DNA from: Paracoccus aestuariivivens
GTDB taxonomy: Bacteria; Pseudomonadota; Alphaproteobacteria; Rhodobacterales; Rhodobacteraceae
Assembly (NCBI RefSeq): GCF_009711225.1
Contig: NZ_WMIE01000010.1
Location: 33,439 to 97,438, forward strand
DNA length: 64,000 nucleotides
Reading direction: 5' to 3'
Of the stretch, positions 1 to 8,878 are shown in pieces. Below the pieces are notes generated by a model. That model saw only the letters and a list, made by a program, of their open reading frames with translations. It made no database searches and was not told the DNA's origin. The first letter of the stretch is position 1. The number at the start of each line of letters is the position of its first letter. Position numbers and translations under genes: made by a program.

Positions 1-247
1 GGGCTGCGATGGCAAGGATTTTGGACGCGCTCAGATAGGTGTCTGCGGGTTTGTCGCCACCCAAGGCATGGGCTTCATCGGCGGCGCGGACAAACAAGGC
101 ATCTCGGTCCGCATCGGCATAGATCGCGATCGCCTCGATGCCTTCGTCGCGGCACGCACGAATGACGCGCAGCGCGATCTCGCCACGGTTGGCAATCAGG
201 ATGCGTCGGATAAGGCGCGGGGTCGCGCCGTCAAGAAACAGGGTCAT
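1..247 (-). CDS. Biotin carboxylase (AccC-like), N-terminal part, cut by window start
   Basis: Only the first 82 residues are in the window. After a short leader they read RRILIANRGEIALRVIRACR, the hallmark N-terminus of the biotin carboxylase domain of acetyl-CoA, propionyl-CoA and pyruvate carboxylases, which makes carboxybiotin from bicarbonate and ATP. The start codon overlaps the stop of the pxpB-pxpC fusion by 4 bases (ATGA), so it is the next gene of the same operon. Its presence suggests that a biotin-dependent carboxylation accompanies the 5-oxoprolinase-like proteins. A biotin carrier gene may lie before the window. The family is clear; the exact subfamily cannot be judged from this fragment. 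Confidence 0.88.
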   Translation of the reverse strand, partial: MTLFLDGATPRLIRRILIANRGEIALRVIRACRDEGIEAIAIYADADRDALFVRAADEAHALGGDKPADTYLSASKILAIAA

Positions 248-1818
248 GCGTCGGCCTCGGGAAAGATGGGGGCGAAGGGGGCGGCAGCGACAAAGCGGAT
301 GCGTGCGCCCGGAGGAATTTGCGCCGCAAGATCCAGTGCTTCGGGCAGCACGGTTGCGATGACGGGATAGCCACCGGTCAGCGGATGATCGGCAAGGAAG
401 AAAACCGGCTGGCCGGAATGCGGGATCTGGATCGCACCCGTTTCCGTGCCTTCCGAGGGCAGTTCGCGGGTGTCACGGGTCAGCGGTCTGGGGCCTTCCA
501 GCCGCATTCCCACGCGTGAGGATAGCGGCGAAACCGTCCATTCCTGCGTCAGGAACTGATCGACCGTTTCGGAGGGGAACCAATCGGTGCGCGGGCCAAG
601 CCGGACCGGAATTTCGACCAGATCGCCATTCTCGGGCAGTTCTAGTTGCGGGGTAGGTTGGGCATCGACAGCCCCGACAACCGTATTGGCGAGCGGCAGG
701 ACCGCACCATTTGTCAGGGGCTCGGGGCCGATATGCGCCAATGTATCACGCGAGGCGCTGCCCATCACGGGGGGCACGTCGAAGCCACCGCGCACGGCCA
801 GATAGCTGCGCATTCCTCGTTGCGGGGGCGGAAGGATCAGGACCTCGGATGCGTCCAGCGCAAAGGGGCGCGACAGGTCGACAGCGGTGTGAATTCCGTC
901 CACCTCGATCTCGGCTCGGTCGGCAGCGCCTTCCAGTGCAATCGTCACCGGCCTGTCCGCGGTCAGCCGCGACGGGCCCAGCGTGATCTCCAGAACCGGC
1001 GTCCCCGAGGGGTTGCCGACACGGCGGTTGGCGCGACGCATGCTGCCGATGTCCAATGCCCCCGAGGCCGAAACCCCCTGTCCGCCCTGTCCGGGGCGGC
1101 CTTCATCCTGAACCGTGATCGGGAAGGCGGTGGACAGGATTTTCAGCCCCTGCGTGGCGGGCGTCGGTTTCGGTGCGACGGCGCGGGCAGGTGCTGCGGC
1201 CTCGACGAAGCGCACGCGCTGGCCCGGAGCAAGCAACGCTGCCGGATCGCGGGACAGGTCGAACATCGGGACATCCGTGCGACCGATCAACTGCCAGCCC
1301 CCCGGAGATTCCAGCGGATAGATCCCCGAGAACCGTCCGGCCAAGGCGACCGATCCGGCCGGAATCCGTGTTCGCGGCGACGACCGGCGGGCCACGTCAA
1401 AGCGCGGGTCGTCACAAGTCATATAGGCAAAGCCGGGAGCAAAGCCGCAGAACGCCACCTGCCATGTTGCGGCCTGATGCGCGGCAATGACTTCGGGAAC
1501 GGAAAGCCGCATCAACTGCGCAACCTCGGCCAGATCCTCACCGTCATAGGTCACCGGAAGTTCGATGACGGGCGAGGTGTTCTGCGCGGGCACGGTCCCC
1601 GGAGGGGGGCGGCACTTGAGGATCTCGGCAGCCAGCCGTCCATCGGCAGGCGTGCCAAGCTCGGTGCGGACCATCAATGTCCGCGCCGCAGGAATGATTT
1701 CCGCGATGCCCGGCACGGGGTTTGCGTTCAGCGCGTCGAACAGAACAAGCGTCTCGGCCAGATCGGGCAGTTCGATCAGCAGGGTGCGCGGTCCGACAGG
1801 AAGGAAGGTGACTGTCAT
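244..1818 (-). CDS. pxpB-pxpC: Fused 5-oxoprolinase subunits B and C (KipI-KipA / biotin-dependent carboxyltransferase type)
   Basis: The protein has 524 residues. Residues 1 to about 225 match PxpB/KipI (allophanate hydrolase subunit 1 family), including [10 protein letters not shown] and the [25 protein letters not shown] stretch. From about 235 to the end it matches PxpC/KipA, starting near [20 protein letters not shown] and continuing through [17 protein letters not shown]. In E. coli PxpABC cleaves 5-oxoproline to glutamate with ATP; the B and C families also form the carboxyltransferase part of urea amidolyase. The ATG at 1818 overlaps the upstream stop by 4 bases, whereas a longer reading frame upstream is only a shadow of the DUF1445 gene. 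The last codon overlaps the biotin carboxylase start. Confidence 0.9.
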   Translation of the reverse strand: MTVTFLPVGPRTLLIELPDLAETLVLFDALNANPVPGIAEIIPAARTLMVRTELGTPADGRLAAEILKCRPPPGTVPAQNTSPVIELPVTYDGEDLAEVAQLMRLSVPEVIAAHQAATWQVAFCGFAPGFAYMTCDDPRFDVARRSSPRTRIPAGSVALAGRFSGIYPLESPGGWQLIGRTDVPMFDLSRDPAALLAPGQRVRFVEAAAPARAVAPKPTPATQGLKILSTAFPITVQDEGRPGQGGQGVSASGALDIGSMRRANRRVGNPSGTPVLEITLGPSRLTADRPVTIALEGAADRAEIEVDGIHTAVDLSRPFALDASEVLILPPPQRGMRSYLAVRGGFDVPPVMGSASRDTLAHIGPEPLTNGAVLPLANTVVGAVDAQPTPQLELPENGDLVEIPVRLGPRTDWFPSETVDQFLTQEWTVSPLSSRVGMRLEGPRPLTRDTRELPSEGTETGAIQIPHSGQPVFFLADHPLTGGYPVIATVLPEALDLAAQIPPGARIRFVAAAPFAPIFPEADA

Positions 1819-2585
1819 ACGTGCCACCGGCTGTCGGGAATGTCCGTGACGAACATATGCCCCGGCGCATGCGTGATCGCAAAAGGCACGCGCGACGCCA
1901 TAACAGCCGCTTGCGGGGTCACGCCGCAGGCCCAGAACACCGGAACCTCGCCGTCGCGGATTTCGACAGGATCGCCGAAATCGGGGCGTGCAAGGTCGGT
2001 GATGCCCAGCGAGGCCGGATCGCCGATATGGACCGGTGCGCCGTGGACTCCGGGATAGCGGCCGGTGATCGTGACCGCATCGGCCACGCGATCGGCAGGG
2101 ATAGGACGCATCGACACGACCATCGGTCCTTGCAACCTGCCCGCCGGACGGCAGGCGCGATTGGTCGAATACATCGGCACGTTGCAGCCCTGCGTGATGT
2201 GGCGGATCTCGATTCCGGCTTCGAGAAGCGGAGTTTCGAAGGTAAAGGAGCAGCCGATCAGGAAGGTGACAAGGTCGGGATGCTCTGCCCAAGCGTCGGT
2301 GGCGTCGCTGACCTCTTCGGCCAGCTTGCCGTCGCGCCAGATCCGGTAGAGCGGCAGATCGGTGCGCAGATCAGCGCCGGACGCCAGCGCGGTGTCGAAG
2401 CGGCCGGCCTCGGTCACGTCAAGGACGGGGCAGGGTTTGGGGTTGCGTTGGGCGTAAAGCAGGAAATCCCACGCCCAGTCCTTGGGCAGCGAAATCATGT
2501 TGCATTGGGTGAAACCGGCAGCCATGCCAGCGGTCGGCGCGACCAACCCGTTGCGGCATTCAAGGCGGGCTTGCTGGGGCGTCAT
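1815..2585 (-). CDS. DUF1445 putative hydro-lyase / D-glutamate cyclase-like protein (YcsI family)
   Basis: The 256-residue protein belongs to the DUF1445 family. Visible family features are the [18 protein letters not shown] segment near residues 25-42, [18 protein letters not shown] around 110-127, and a C-terminal [13 protein letters not shown] followed by APGHMFVTD. The mitochondrial protein DGLUCY, which carries this domain, forms 5-oxo-D-proline from D-glutamate. In Bacillus subtilis the homologue ycsI sits with ycsF, ycsG, kipI and kipA, the same set as here. The gene overlaps both neighbours by ATGA, so it is translationally coupled between pxpA and pxpB-pxpC. Cyclase activity feeding the 5-oxoprolinase is an inference from family and context. 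Confidence 0.85.
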   Translation of the reverse strand: MTPQQARLECRNGLVAPTAGMAAGFTQCNMISLPKDWAWDFLLYAQRNPKPCPVLDVTEAGRFDTALASGADLRTDLPLYRIWRDGKLAEEVSDATDAWAEHPDLVTFLIGCSFTFETPLLEAGIEIRHITQGCNVPMYSTNRACRPAGRLQGPMVVSMRPIPADRVADAVTITGRYPGVHGAPVHIGDPASLGITDLARPDFGDPVEIRDGEVPVFWACGVTPQAAVMASRVPFAITHAPGHMFVTDIPDSRWHV

Positions 2586-3343
2586 GCGAAGCTCCGGATT
2601 TCGACGCCGCCAGCCAGCAGAACCTCGCGGACACGGGCCGCCATGGCGACCGCTCCGGGGCTGTCGCCGTGGATGCAGATGCTTTGCGCGTCAAGCTGCA
2701 GGATCGAGCCGTCAATCGCCTCGATCACGCCATCGGTCGCAAGGCGCAGCATCCGTTGGGCGACAAGCTCGGGGTCGTGCAGCACGGCTCCTGCCTCGCG
2801 GCGCGATACCAGCGTGCCTTGGGGGGTATAGGCGCGGTCGGCGAATGCCTCGGCGACGACGGGCAGACCTGCTGCCTTGGCCCGTTCAAGGATCGGTGCG
2901 CCAGCCAGCCCCATCATCACCAGCGTGGGATCGACGGCCAGCATCCCCGCGATGACGGCATCGGCCTGCCGCGCATCACCCGCAATGGTGTTGTACAGCG
3001 CGCCATGCGGTTTGACATAGGTGACGCGGGTTCCTGCGGCCTTCGCAAGCCCTTGCAGTGCGCCGATCTGATAGATGACATCGGCGGTCAGTTCCGCCGA
3101 AGTCACGTCCATGTTGCGGCGCCCGAACCCGACCCGGTCAGGGTACGAAACATGCGCGCCCACCGCGACACCACGTTCCTTGGCCTGTCCGAGCGTGGTC
3201 AGGATGCCCAAGGCATCGCCCGCGTGATAGCCGCAGGCCACATTGGCCGAACTGACGAGTTCCAGCATCGTGGCGTCGTCACCCATGCGCCATGCGCCGT
3301 AACTTTCGCCCAGATCGCTGTTCAGGTCGATTTGTGGTGCCAT
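2582..3343 (-). CDS. pxpA: 5-oxoprolinase subunit PxpA (LamB/YcsF family)
   Basis: The protein is 253 residues, the usual length of PxpA. It starts with [10 protein letters not shown] and carries the family blocks [12 protein letters not shown] (about 33-44), [15 protein letters not shown] (about 61-75), KPHGALYN (about 110) and [11 protein letters not shown] near the C-terminus, so the putative active-site Asp and His residues are all present. PxpA acts with PxpB and PxpC to hydrolyse 5-oxoproline in an ATP-dependent reaction. It lies 11 bases after the NRAMP-like transporter gene and overlaps the DUF1445 gene by 4 bases, so all are one minus-strand operon. Confidence 0.92.
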   Translation of the reverse strand: MAPQIDLNSDLGESYGAWRMGDDATMLELVSSANVACGYHAGDALGILTTLGQAKERGVAVGAHVSYPDRVGFGRRNMDVTSAELTADVIYQIGALQGLAKAAGTRVTYVKPHGALYNTIAGDARQADAVIAGMLAVDPTLVMMGLAGAPILERAKAAGLPVVAEAFADRAYTPQGTLVSRREAGAVLHDPELVAQRMLRLATDGVIEAIDGSILQLDAQSICIHGDSPGAVAMAARVREVLLAGGVEIRSFA

Positions 3344-3354
3344 GATGTTTTTCC

Positions 3355-4584
3355 TTACAGGCCGACGAAGGCGAAGATGGTGCCGATGGATTTATAGCCC
3401 ATGAACCAGGTCAAGGCGCAGACGGCGGCATTCGCAATCAGCAGCGGCCGGTTATAGCGGTGTCCGCCCATCAGGTCCGCGCGGGCAAAGCCGACATAGG
3501 TAAAGATTGTCAGACCGATCGGCAGGATAAGACCGTTGAAACCGCCGACAAACACAAGAATGGCGGCCGGAGGCGTGGTCATGGCGATATAGACCGCCAG
3601 CGAAACGGTGATGAAAATGACCGTGGCGATGTCGCGCGCCCGGTCCGACATCGGCTTGAACACCGGCAGGAAACTGACCGAGGTATAGGCCGCCCCGATG
3701 ACCGAGGTGATTGCCGCAGCCCAGAACACGATACCGAACACGCGCAAACCGATCTGGCCTGCGGCGGTGAAGAAGGCCTGCGCTGCGGGGTTGGCGGCTT
3801 TGCTGGACAGATCCAGAGTGACGCCTCCGGCGACGACGCCAAGGATGGCAAGGAACAGGACAAAGCGCATCACGCCGGTTACAGCGATGCCGGTCAGGGC
3901 GGCGCGGGTCACGGCGGCCAGATTCTCGGGGCCGGTCAGTCCCTTGTCGATCAGGCGGTGCGCGCCCGAATAGGTGATGTAGCCGCCGACAGTCCCGCCG
4001 ACAATCGTGGTGATGGTCGCGAAATCGATGGTGTCGGGCAGGATCGTCTGGCGCAATGCCTCGCCGACCGGCGGGTTCGAGATCACCGCGACGAAAAGCG
4101 TCAGCGCGATCATGACAAAGCCCAGCACGATGATCATGCGGTCAAGCAGAACCCCCGCACGTTTCGAAAGAAAGATGCCGATCGCCATCAGCGCCGAAAT
4201 CGCGCCGCCGATCTTCGGATCAAGGCCGATCATCGCGTTCAGGCCAAGTCCCGCGCCAGCGATGTTGCCGACGTTGAAGGCGAGCCCTCCGATAATGACC
4301 AGAATGGCCAGCAGGTAGCCTGCGCCGGGGATCGCGGCGTTCGCAGTCTCGGAGGCGCGTTTGCGGGTCAGCGCGGTGATGCGCCAGATATTCAACTGCA
4401 CCACGAAGTCGATCAGCACCGAAGCAAGGATCGCGAAAGCAAATGCCGCGCCAAGCTTGGCGGTGAATGTGGCTGTCTGGGTGATGAAACCCGGCCCGAT
4501 GGCCGAGGTCGCCATCAGGAAAATTGCTGCCATGAATGAACCGCGCATTGTCGCGGCACTGGCAGAAGGCAAGTCATTCTTCAT
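3355..4584 (-). CDS. NRAMP-related membrane transporter (YcsG-like), probable importer for the pxp operon
   Basis: The protein is 409 residues with about 11 predicted membrane helices. The ATG at 4584 was chosen because GGGAGAGA stands just upstream; the frame stays open further but without support. Overall pattern and context match the NRAMP-like YcsG found with ycsF, ycsI and kipIA. The first helix reads AIGPGFIT where true metal transporters have the DPGN motif, and no MPH motif is seen in the helix corresponding to TM6 ([14 protein letters not shown]). The usual metal-binding residues therefore look absent, and an organic substrate such as 5-oxoproline or an amino acid is a reasonable inference. 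It is the first gene of the operon. Confidence 0.8.
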   Translation of the reverse strand: MKNDLPSASAATMRGSFMAAIFLMATSAIGPGFITQTATFTAKLGAAFAFAILASVLIDFVVQLNIWRITALTRKRASETANAAIPGAGYLLAILVIIGGLAFNVGNIAGAGLGLNAMIGLDPKIGGAISALMAIGIFLSKRAGVLLDRMIIVLGFVMIALTLFVAVISNPPVGEALRQTILPDTIDFATITTIVGGTVGGYITYSGAHRLIDKGLTGPENLAAVTRAALTGIAVTGVMRFVLFLAILGVVAGGVTLDLSSKAANPAAQAFFTAAGQIGLRVFGIVFWAAAITSVIGAAYTSVSFLPVFKPMSDRARDIATVIFITVSLAVYIAMTTPPAAILVFVGGFNGLILPIGLTIFTYVGFARADLMGGHRYNRPLLIANAAVCALTWFMGYKSIGTIFAFVGL

Positions 4585-4676
4585 CGAAACTCTCTCCCAT
4601 CGAGGACATGCGGGTCGCAGATCCATGCGGCCACCTCCTCTGGTCCCGCAAGAAGTGAACCTACAGAAAGAACAAC

Positions 4677-4689
4677 ATTGTTCAACAAT
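4677..4689. promoter_or_regulatory. Candidate GntR/FCD operator in the divergent pxp-gntR region
   Basis: ATTGTT-C-AACAAT is a perfect 6-base inverted repeat around one central base. It lies in the 226-base region between the NRAMP-like gene (minus strand, start 4584) and the GntR gene (plus strand, start 4811). Its TTGT..ACAA form resembles sites bound by FCD-type GntR proteins. Function is inferred from position and symmetry. Confidence 0.5.
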
Positions 4690-4810
4690 AATGTGGAGAA
4701 TGTACAATCAAGCGACGCATTGCCGGAAATGGGGGCAGAATGGAATCTTCGGCCCCTTGGAATTAGAGCCTGCAAACGGCTATCTGCTTGGAACAAATTG
4801 AAGGATTAAG

Positions 4811-5470
4811 ATGCGCGCCCTAGATTCAGCCACTGGACTAGCCGAACATGTCGCGCTGGCGTTGCGCGACCGGATCATCGGTGGCGCACTGGTTCCCGGA
4901 CAGCGCCTTTCGGAAGCAAAACTTGCGGCCGAACTGGACATTTCGCGAAACACGTTGCGCGAGGTGTTCCGCTTGCTGACGCGTGACGGGCTTTTGCGGC
5001 ACGAGCCGAACCGTGGCGTTTTCGTGGCAAGCCCTTCGATGGCGACGATCCTTGATATCTACCGCGTCCGTCGGCTGATCGAGATTCCGGCCCTGACGCA
5101 AGCCTGGCCCAAGCATGCTGCCGTGGACCGGATGGAGGCTGCGGTCAGGATTGCCGAGATTGCCCAGAACAAGCCCGACTGGCGCGAGGTGGGCAGCGCC
5201 AACATGGAATTTCACACCGCAATCGTCGCGCTGACCGACAGCCCGCGGCTGATGGATTTCTTTGCTCGGATCGTCGCCGAAATGCGCTTGGCTTTCGGCT
5301 TGCTCGGCAGTCCCGAAGAGTTGCACGCGCCCTATATCGGTCGCAATCGCGAGATCTTGCAACTGCTGCAAGACGGGCAGGGCGCAAAGGCTGCCGCCCT
5401 GCTTGACGATTACCTGACGATATCCGAACGCAACCTCATGTCGGCATTCGCGCGGATTTCACGTGATTGA
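4811..5470 (+). CDS. GntR family regulator with FCD domain, likely controls the pxp operon
   Basis: The protein is 219 residues. A winged helix-turn-helix covers about residues 10-75, including GQRLSEAKLAAELDISRNTLREVFRLL and the wing NRGVFVASPS. An all-helical FCD ligand domain follows (about 85-215), with the conserved metal-site type segment ANMEFHTAIVALTDSPRL. AAGGA precedes the ATG at suitable spacing. It is divergent from the 5-oxoproline operon, so it probably responds to 5-oxoproline, glutamate or a related acid and controls both promoters. The inducer is not known. Confidence 0.88.
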   Translation: MRALDSATGLAEHVALALRDRIIGGALVPGQRLSEAKLAAELDISRNTLREVFRLLTRDGLLRHEPNRGVFVASPSMATILDIYRVRRLIEIPALTQAWPKHAAVDRMEAAVRIAEIAQNKPDWREVGSANMEFHTAIVALTDSPRLMDFFARIVAEMRLAFGLLGSPEELHAPYIGRNREILQLLQDGQGAKAAALLDDYLTISERNLMSAFARISRD

Positions 5471-5482
5471 GGTGTAAGCGGG

Positions 5483-6139
5483 TTAGGGCGCTGCGGTCGC
5501 GGATCGCTTAAGGCTTTGTACCAGACGGACCGCCCGCCGCAGCGCCGTCACCGCCGCGCCTACTGCGACGATCCAAAGGGCGATATGCAGAACCCCGCCA
5601 TGCCCGGACCAAACCGGTTCGGCGATGCTGATCAAGGCAGCAGCAGTCACCACGGCCATGCGGTGCTGCTTCGCCATCGGACCCGAAAAATCGGCGGCGG
5701 TCCCGCAACTCACACCCAGTTGGCGGACATAGGCGGTCAGGAAGGCAAAGCTGACTGCAGCCCAGCCAAGCGCGGGTAAACCCAATCCCAGTCCCACGCC
5801 GATCAGGATCAGTAGATCGGCAACACGATCGGGAAACTCGTTCCAGAATCCACCGTCGGGCGAGGCGCGTCCGGCCTCGATCGCGACCATGCCGTCGAAC
5901 AGATTGCACAGCAGTCGGGTCTGGGTGAAGGCGGCAGCCAAAACCAACAGGATGGCGCGTCCGAAGCCATGGGTTCCCCCTGCAAGCCAGAAACAGCCTC
6001 CGGCCAGAAACGCAGCCCCGATGCCCGCCATGGAAATCTGGTTCGGGGTGATCGGGGTCGAGGCCAGCCAGCGGGTGATCCTCGTGGCCCATCTGGTGTC
6101 GCGGCTGGCCAGAGGGCGGCGGTTTTTGGTGTCTGCCAT
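5483..6139 (-). CDS. CDP-alcohol phosphatidyltransferase family protein (YnbA-like)
   Basis: The 218-residue membrane protein carries a CDP-alcohol phosphatidyltransferase signature at about residues 82-108. It reads DG..A.........G...N...D...D, with Asn where the third conserved acidic residue normally stands and Ile where the usual Arg follows the Ala. As I recall, E. coli YnbA also has this Asn. The enzyme would join a diacylglycerol phosphate from a CDP-lipid to an alcohol in the inner membrane. It is the last gene of a tight three-gene unit (plsC-like, cdsA-like, this gene), 3 bases after the CdsA-like stop. The alcohol acceptor cannot be told from sequence. Confidence 0.85.
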   Translation of the reverse strand: MADTKNRRPLASRDTRWATRITRWLASTPITPNQISMAGIGAAFLAGGCFWLAGGTHGFGRAILLVLAAAFTQTRLLCNLFDGMVAIEAGRASPDGGFWNEFPDRVADLLILIGVGLGLGLPALGWAAVSFAFLTAYVRQLGVSCGTAADFSGPMAKQHRMAVVTAAALISIAEPVWSGHGGVLHIALWIVAVGAAVTALRRAVRLVQSLKRSATAAP

Positions 6140-6142
6140 GAC

Positions 6143-7093
6143 TTAACCCACATTCCAGAAATAGCGCGTGACGTGAAAGAAGATCGGCGCGGCAAACAGG
6201 ACCGAGTCCAGCCGGTCGATAAAGCCGCCGTGGCCCGCGATCGAATGCCCCCAATCCTTCACGCCACGGTCGCGTTTGATCGCGGACATGACCAGCCCTC
6301 CGGCAAAACCCATCTGGGTGATCAGCAGGCTCATTCCGGCAGCTTGCAGCGGGCTGAAGGGCGTCATCCACCATAGGCAGGTGCCGATCAGCGTGGCCGA
6401 CAGGCAGCCGCCGATGAAGCCCTCGACCGTTTTGGACGGAGACAGCTTCGGCGCGATCTTGCGCCGACCGATCAGCTTTCCCCATATATATTGCAGGACG
6501 TCGCTAAGCTGCACCACGATCACCAGAAACGCGATCAGCAGCACGCCGCGTCCGGTGTAACCCGGAATGTTCAGGTTCAGCAGGGCGGGCACATACGAGA
6601 CGCAATAGACGCAGATCATCAGCGCCCATTGCATTTCGGCGATGCGGACAAGGTAGTTGCGGGTCTCACCGGACAGGGCAGAGACGATGGGTAGCAGCAG
6701 GAAGACGTAGACGGGAATAAACACCGCCGCCAATCCGTACCATTGGGTCCAGACCAGCCAGAACTGGAACGGCAGCACCACGAAAAAGGCGACGGCCAGC
6801 GAGTTATGATCGGCGCGGGTGGCGTTGGTCAGTGTCATGAACTCGCGCAGCGCCGCAAACGAGCATAATGCGAACAGGGCGACCACGCCCAACCGCCCCC
6901 CCAGAAAGGCCAGCGAAATCGCGATGGTCATGATCCACCACGCGCGGATTCTGGCGTTCAGGTTCTCAATCGCGGAGTTTTCGCCATCGGGCGAATAGCG
7001 CCATTGCAAAAGCCATCCCACCAGAGAGGCAAAGACCAGCACACCCCCGATTCCGGCGATGACCGTTAACAGATCCGAACGGGCGTGATCCAT
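6143..7093 (-). CDS. Phosphatidate cytidylyltransferase family protein (CdsA/YnbB-like)
   Basis: The protein is 316 residues with about 8 membrane helices. The C-terminal CdsA signature is intact: SAIKRDRGVKDWGHSIAGHGG followed by FIDRLDS at about residues 267-294. This signature marks enzymes that make CDP-diacylglycerol from phosphatidic acid and CTP. A second conserved stretch, SPSKTVEGFIGG, lies near residue 220. The start overlaps the acyltransferase stop (TGATG). It is probably a second CdsA dedicated to the phosphatidyltransferase behind it, since the genome must also have a housekeeping cdsA elsewhere (inference). Confidence 0.9.
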   Translation of the reverse strand: MDHARSDLLTVIAGIGGVLVFASLVGWLLQWRYSPDGENSAIENLNARIRAWWIMTIAISLAFLGGRLGVVALFALCSFAALREFMTLTNATRADHNSLAVAFFVVLPFQFWLVWTQWYGLAAVFIPVYVFLLLPIVSALSGETRNYLVRIAEMQWALMICVYCVSYVPALLNLNIPGYTGRGVLLIAFLVIVVQLSDVLQYIWGKLIGRRKIAPKLSPSKTVEGFIGGCLSATLIGTCLWWMTPFSPLQAAGMSLLITQMGFAGGLVMSAIKRDRGVKDWGHSIAGHGGFIDRLDSVLFAAPIFFHVTRYFWNVG

Positions 7094-7749
7094 CAGGAGG
7101 CCTCCGATCTGGGTCGCAGGGCAAGCAGGGCATCGCGCGAACGCATTAGGAATTCGTCCTTTGTCTCATCGTCTTGGACCTTCATCGGTGCGCCGAACAC
7201 CACTTCGCACATCAGCGGCACGGGAATGAAGGCGCCTTTGGGCAGGACGCGGTTCAGGTTCTCGATCCAGACCGGCACGAACTCGGTCTGGGGCCGCAGA
7301 CGGGCAAGGTGAAATATCCCGCTTTTGAACGGAAGAAGCGTTGCGTCCGTCAGGTTGCGCGTGCCTTCGGGGAAGATGATCAGCGATGCGCCTTCGTCCA
7401 GCGCTTTGGCCATCAGATCGACCGGAGTTTCGGCGCTCTGGGCTCCGCTGCGTTCGATCAGCAATGCGTTGAACACGTCCGAGCCGATATAGCTGCGCAA
7501 TTTCCCCTTGCGCCAGTAATCGGCCCCCGCGACAGGGCGCGTGACCTGCCGCTGGCGGGGCGGCAAGACCGACCAAATCAAGATAAAATCGCCATGGCTT
7601 GCGTGGTTGGAAAAATAGACGCGCTGCTTCAGTGGTTTAGGGTCGAAACCCAGCCACATGGGCCGGACGGCGGTAACGGCATGGGCAAAAAAGGTGATCG
7701 CCCGCCCGCAGGCAAATGCCATGATGCTCCGCGCCCGTTGTATCGCCAT
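7093..7749 (-). CDS. 1-acyl-sn-glycerol-3-phosphate acyltransferase (PlsC family)
   Basis: The acyltransferase motif I NHASHGD (H-x4-D) lies near residue 48 and motif III FPEGTRN near residue 122, as expected for enzymes that acylate lysophosphatidic acid or related lysolipids. A single N-terminal hydrophobic segment would anchor it to the inner membrane. The start at 7749 (MAIQRAR) was preferred because it gives a normal N-terminus next to the hydrophobic segment; the frame is open to another ATG at 7839, which would add 30 residues without family resemblance. It is the first gene of the phospholipid module, whose three steps together would give acylation, CDP activation and head-group transfer. 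Confidence 0.85.
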   Translation of the reverse strand: MAIQRARSIMAFACGRAITFFAHAVTAVRPMWLGFDPKPLKQRVYFSNHASHGDFILIWSVLPPRQRQVTRPVAGADYWRKGKLRSYIGSDVFNALLIERSGAQSAETPVDLMAKALDEGASLIIFPEGTRNLTDATLLPFKSGIFHLARLRPQTEFVPVWIENLNRVLPKGAFIPVPLMCEVVFGAPMKVQDDETKDEFLMRSRDALLALRPRSEAS

Positions 7750-8064
7750 TTCCTTGCCATTCCCTTCGGGCCGTTTGCCCGCCATTGGTCTATGAAGTGG
7801 GCGGGGTTGGTCAATCCTTCGTGCGCAATTTTGTGCCATGTTGGTCGGCCAGTCGCCGCGAACGCTTGGATTGCAGGGCTTTTCCGGTGAGGATTGCCCC
7901 GCGATCCGGCCGCGGTCAGGAATTGGTCAATGTGTATCGGACTCGCGCCGGGTTGCCTCTATCGCCGCATTGCTGCAAAGCACCGCTCAGACCATTCGCA
8001 GCCAGTCCGGTCCGGACCAAGCCAGCAACAATACAGCCGCAACAACGGTAGGGCTTCTGACGAC
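7750..8064. other. Gene-poor divergent region between plsC-like and siderophore-interacting genes
   Basis: These 315 bases lie between divergently read genes and should hold both promoters. Open frames here are extensions or shadows without protein-family resemblance. I see no convincing Fur box, strong hairpin or RNA gene. Confidence 0.4.
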
Positions 8065-8802
8065 ATGGAACCAATCATCACCCGCCACCGCTTCGAGATC
8101 CGTCGTCGCACACTGACGGTGCTGGAAAAGACCTATCTCACGCCGAAGATGATCCGCTTTGTCTTGACCAGCGACGATCTGGCGGATTTCGAAAGTCTCG
8201 GGCATGACGACCACGTCAAGCTGTTCCTTGACGTTGGTGGCGAGCAGCCCGAGATGCGGGACTATACTCCGCGTGCGTTCGACCGCGAGGCCCGCACCCT
8301 CACGCTGGATTTCGCCGTTCACGTCGCGGGTCCGGCCACGCAATGGGCTATCGACGCTGAAACCGGCGATACGCTGAACATCGGCGGGCCGCGCGGTTCG
8401 GCGGTCGTGGCACCTGTCTTTGACTGGTGGCTGCTGATCGGGGACGAAACCGCGCTTCCCGCCATGGGGCGCTGGGTCGAGAACATGGTTTCCGGCACCA
8501 AGGTCACCACGCTTGGACTGGTGACCGACGCGGCCGAGGAACAGGTCTGGGTTACGGACGCCGATCATCACGCGAAATGGCTGCACCGCGCCGATGCCGC
8601 CGATCCCTCGCCAGTGCTAGACGCGGTTGCTGCCCTTGATCTGCCGCTAGGCAAGGGGTTCGTCTGGATCGCAGCCGAGGCGAATGTCGCCCGCGCGACG
8701 CGTGACCACTTCCAAATGGCCCGCAATCATCCTCGCGAATGGATCAAGGCCGCTGGCTACTGGCTGAAAGGCAAAGCCGACGCCCATGAGAGCCTTGACT
8801 AG
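8065..8802 (+). CDS. Siderophore-interacting protein (NADPH-dependent ferric-chelate reductase family)
   Basis: The 245-residue protein has the FAD-binding fold of the ViuB/YqjH family. The FAD motif RDYTPR is near residue 71, and the NAD(P)-side block WWLLIGDETALPAMGRW lies near residues 123-139. The C-terminal segment HPREWIKAAGYWLKGKADAH is typical of the family, which reduces ferric siderophores in the cytoplasm to release iron. The ATG at 8065 was chosen because family similarity begins with the residues that follow; about 57 upstream residues of open frame look non-coding. No siderophore receptor or transporter gene is next to it. Confidence 0.88.
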   Translation: MEPIITRHRFEIRRRTLTVLEKTYLTPKMIRFVLTSDDLADFESLGHDDHVKLFLDVGGEQPEMRDYTPRAFDREARTLTLDFAVHVAGPATQWAIDAETGDTLNIGGPRGSAVVAPVFDWWLLIGDETALPAMGRWVENMVSGTKVTTLGLVTDAAEEQVWVTDADHHAKWLHRADAADPSPVLDAVAALDLPLGKGFVWIAAEANVARATRDHFQMARNHPREWIKAAGYWLKGKADAHESLD

Positions 8803-8824
8803 GAACGCCTGATTGATGAACCGG

Positions 8825-8846
8825 CGGGCGCGGCCAACTGCGCCCG
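8825..8846. terminator. Weak candidate bidirectional terminator between convergent genes
   Basis: CGGGCGC and GCGCCCG form a 7-base stem with an 8-base loop between the convergent siderophore-interacting gene and the flavoprotein gene. No T-run follows on either side, so an intrinsic terminator is only possible. Confidence 0.35.
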
Positions 8847-8878
8847 ATTAGGGGCGCTGACCCGTGTACGGTGGTGCT

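Noticed and set aside
646..2058. A 470-codon frame antisense to pxpB-pxpC
   Set aside because: No recognisable family; the other strand has a well-conserved fused 5-oxoprolinase gene with coupled neighbours.
1819..2292. N-terminal extension of the pxpB-pxpC frame
   Set aside because: The extra 158 residues lie inside the DUF1445 gene in another frame and look random; the ATG at 1818 has the ATGA coupling typical of this operon.
7894..8064. Upstream extension of the siderophore-interacting protein
   Set aside because: The additional 57 residues show no conservation pattern and no signal peptide; homology begins at the ATG at 8065.
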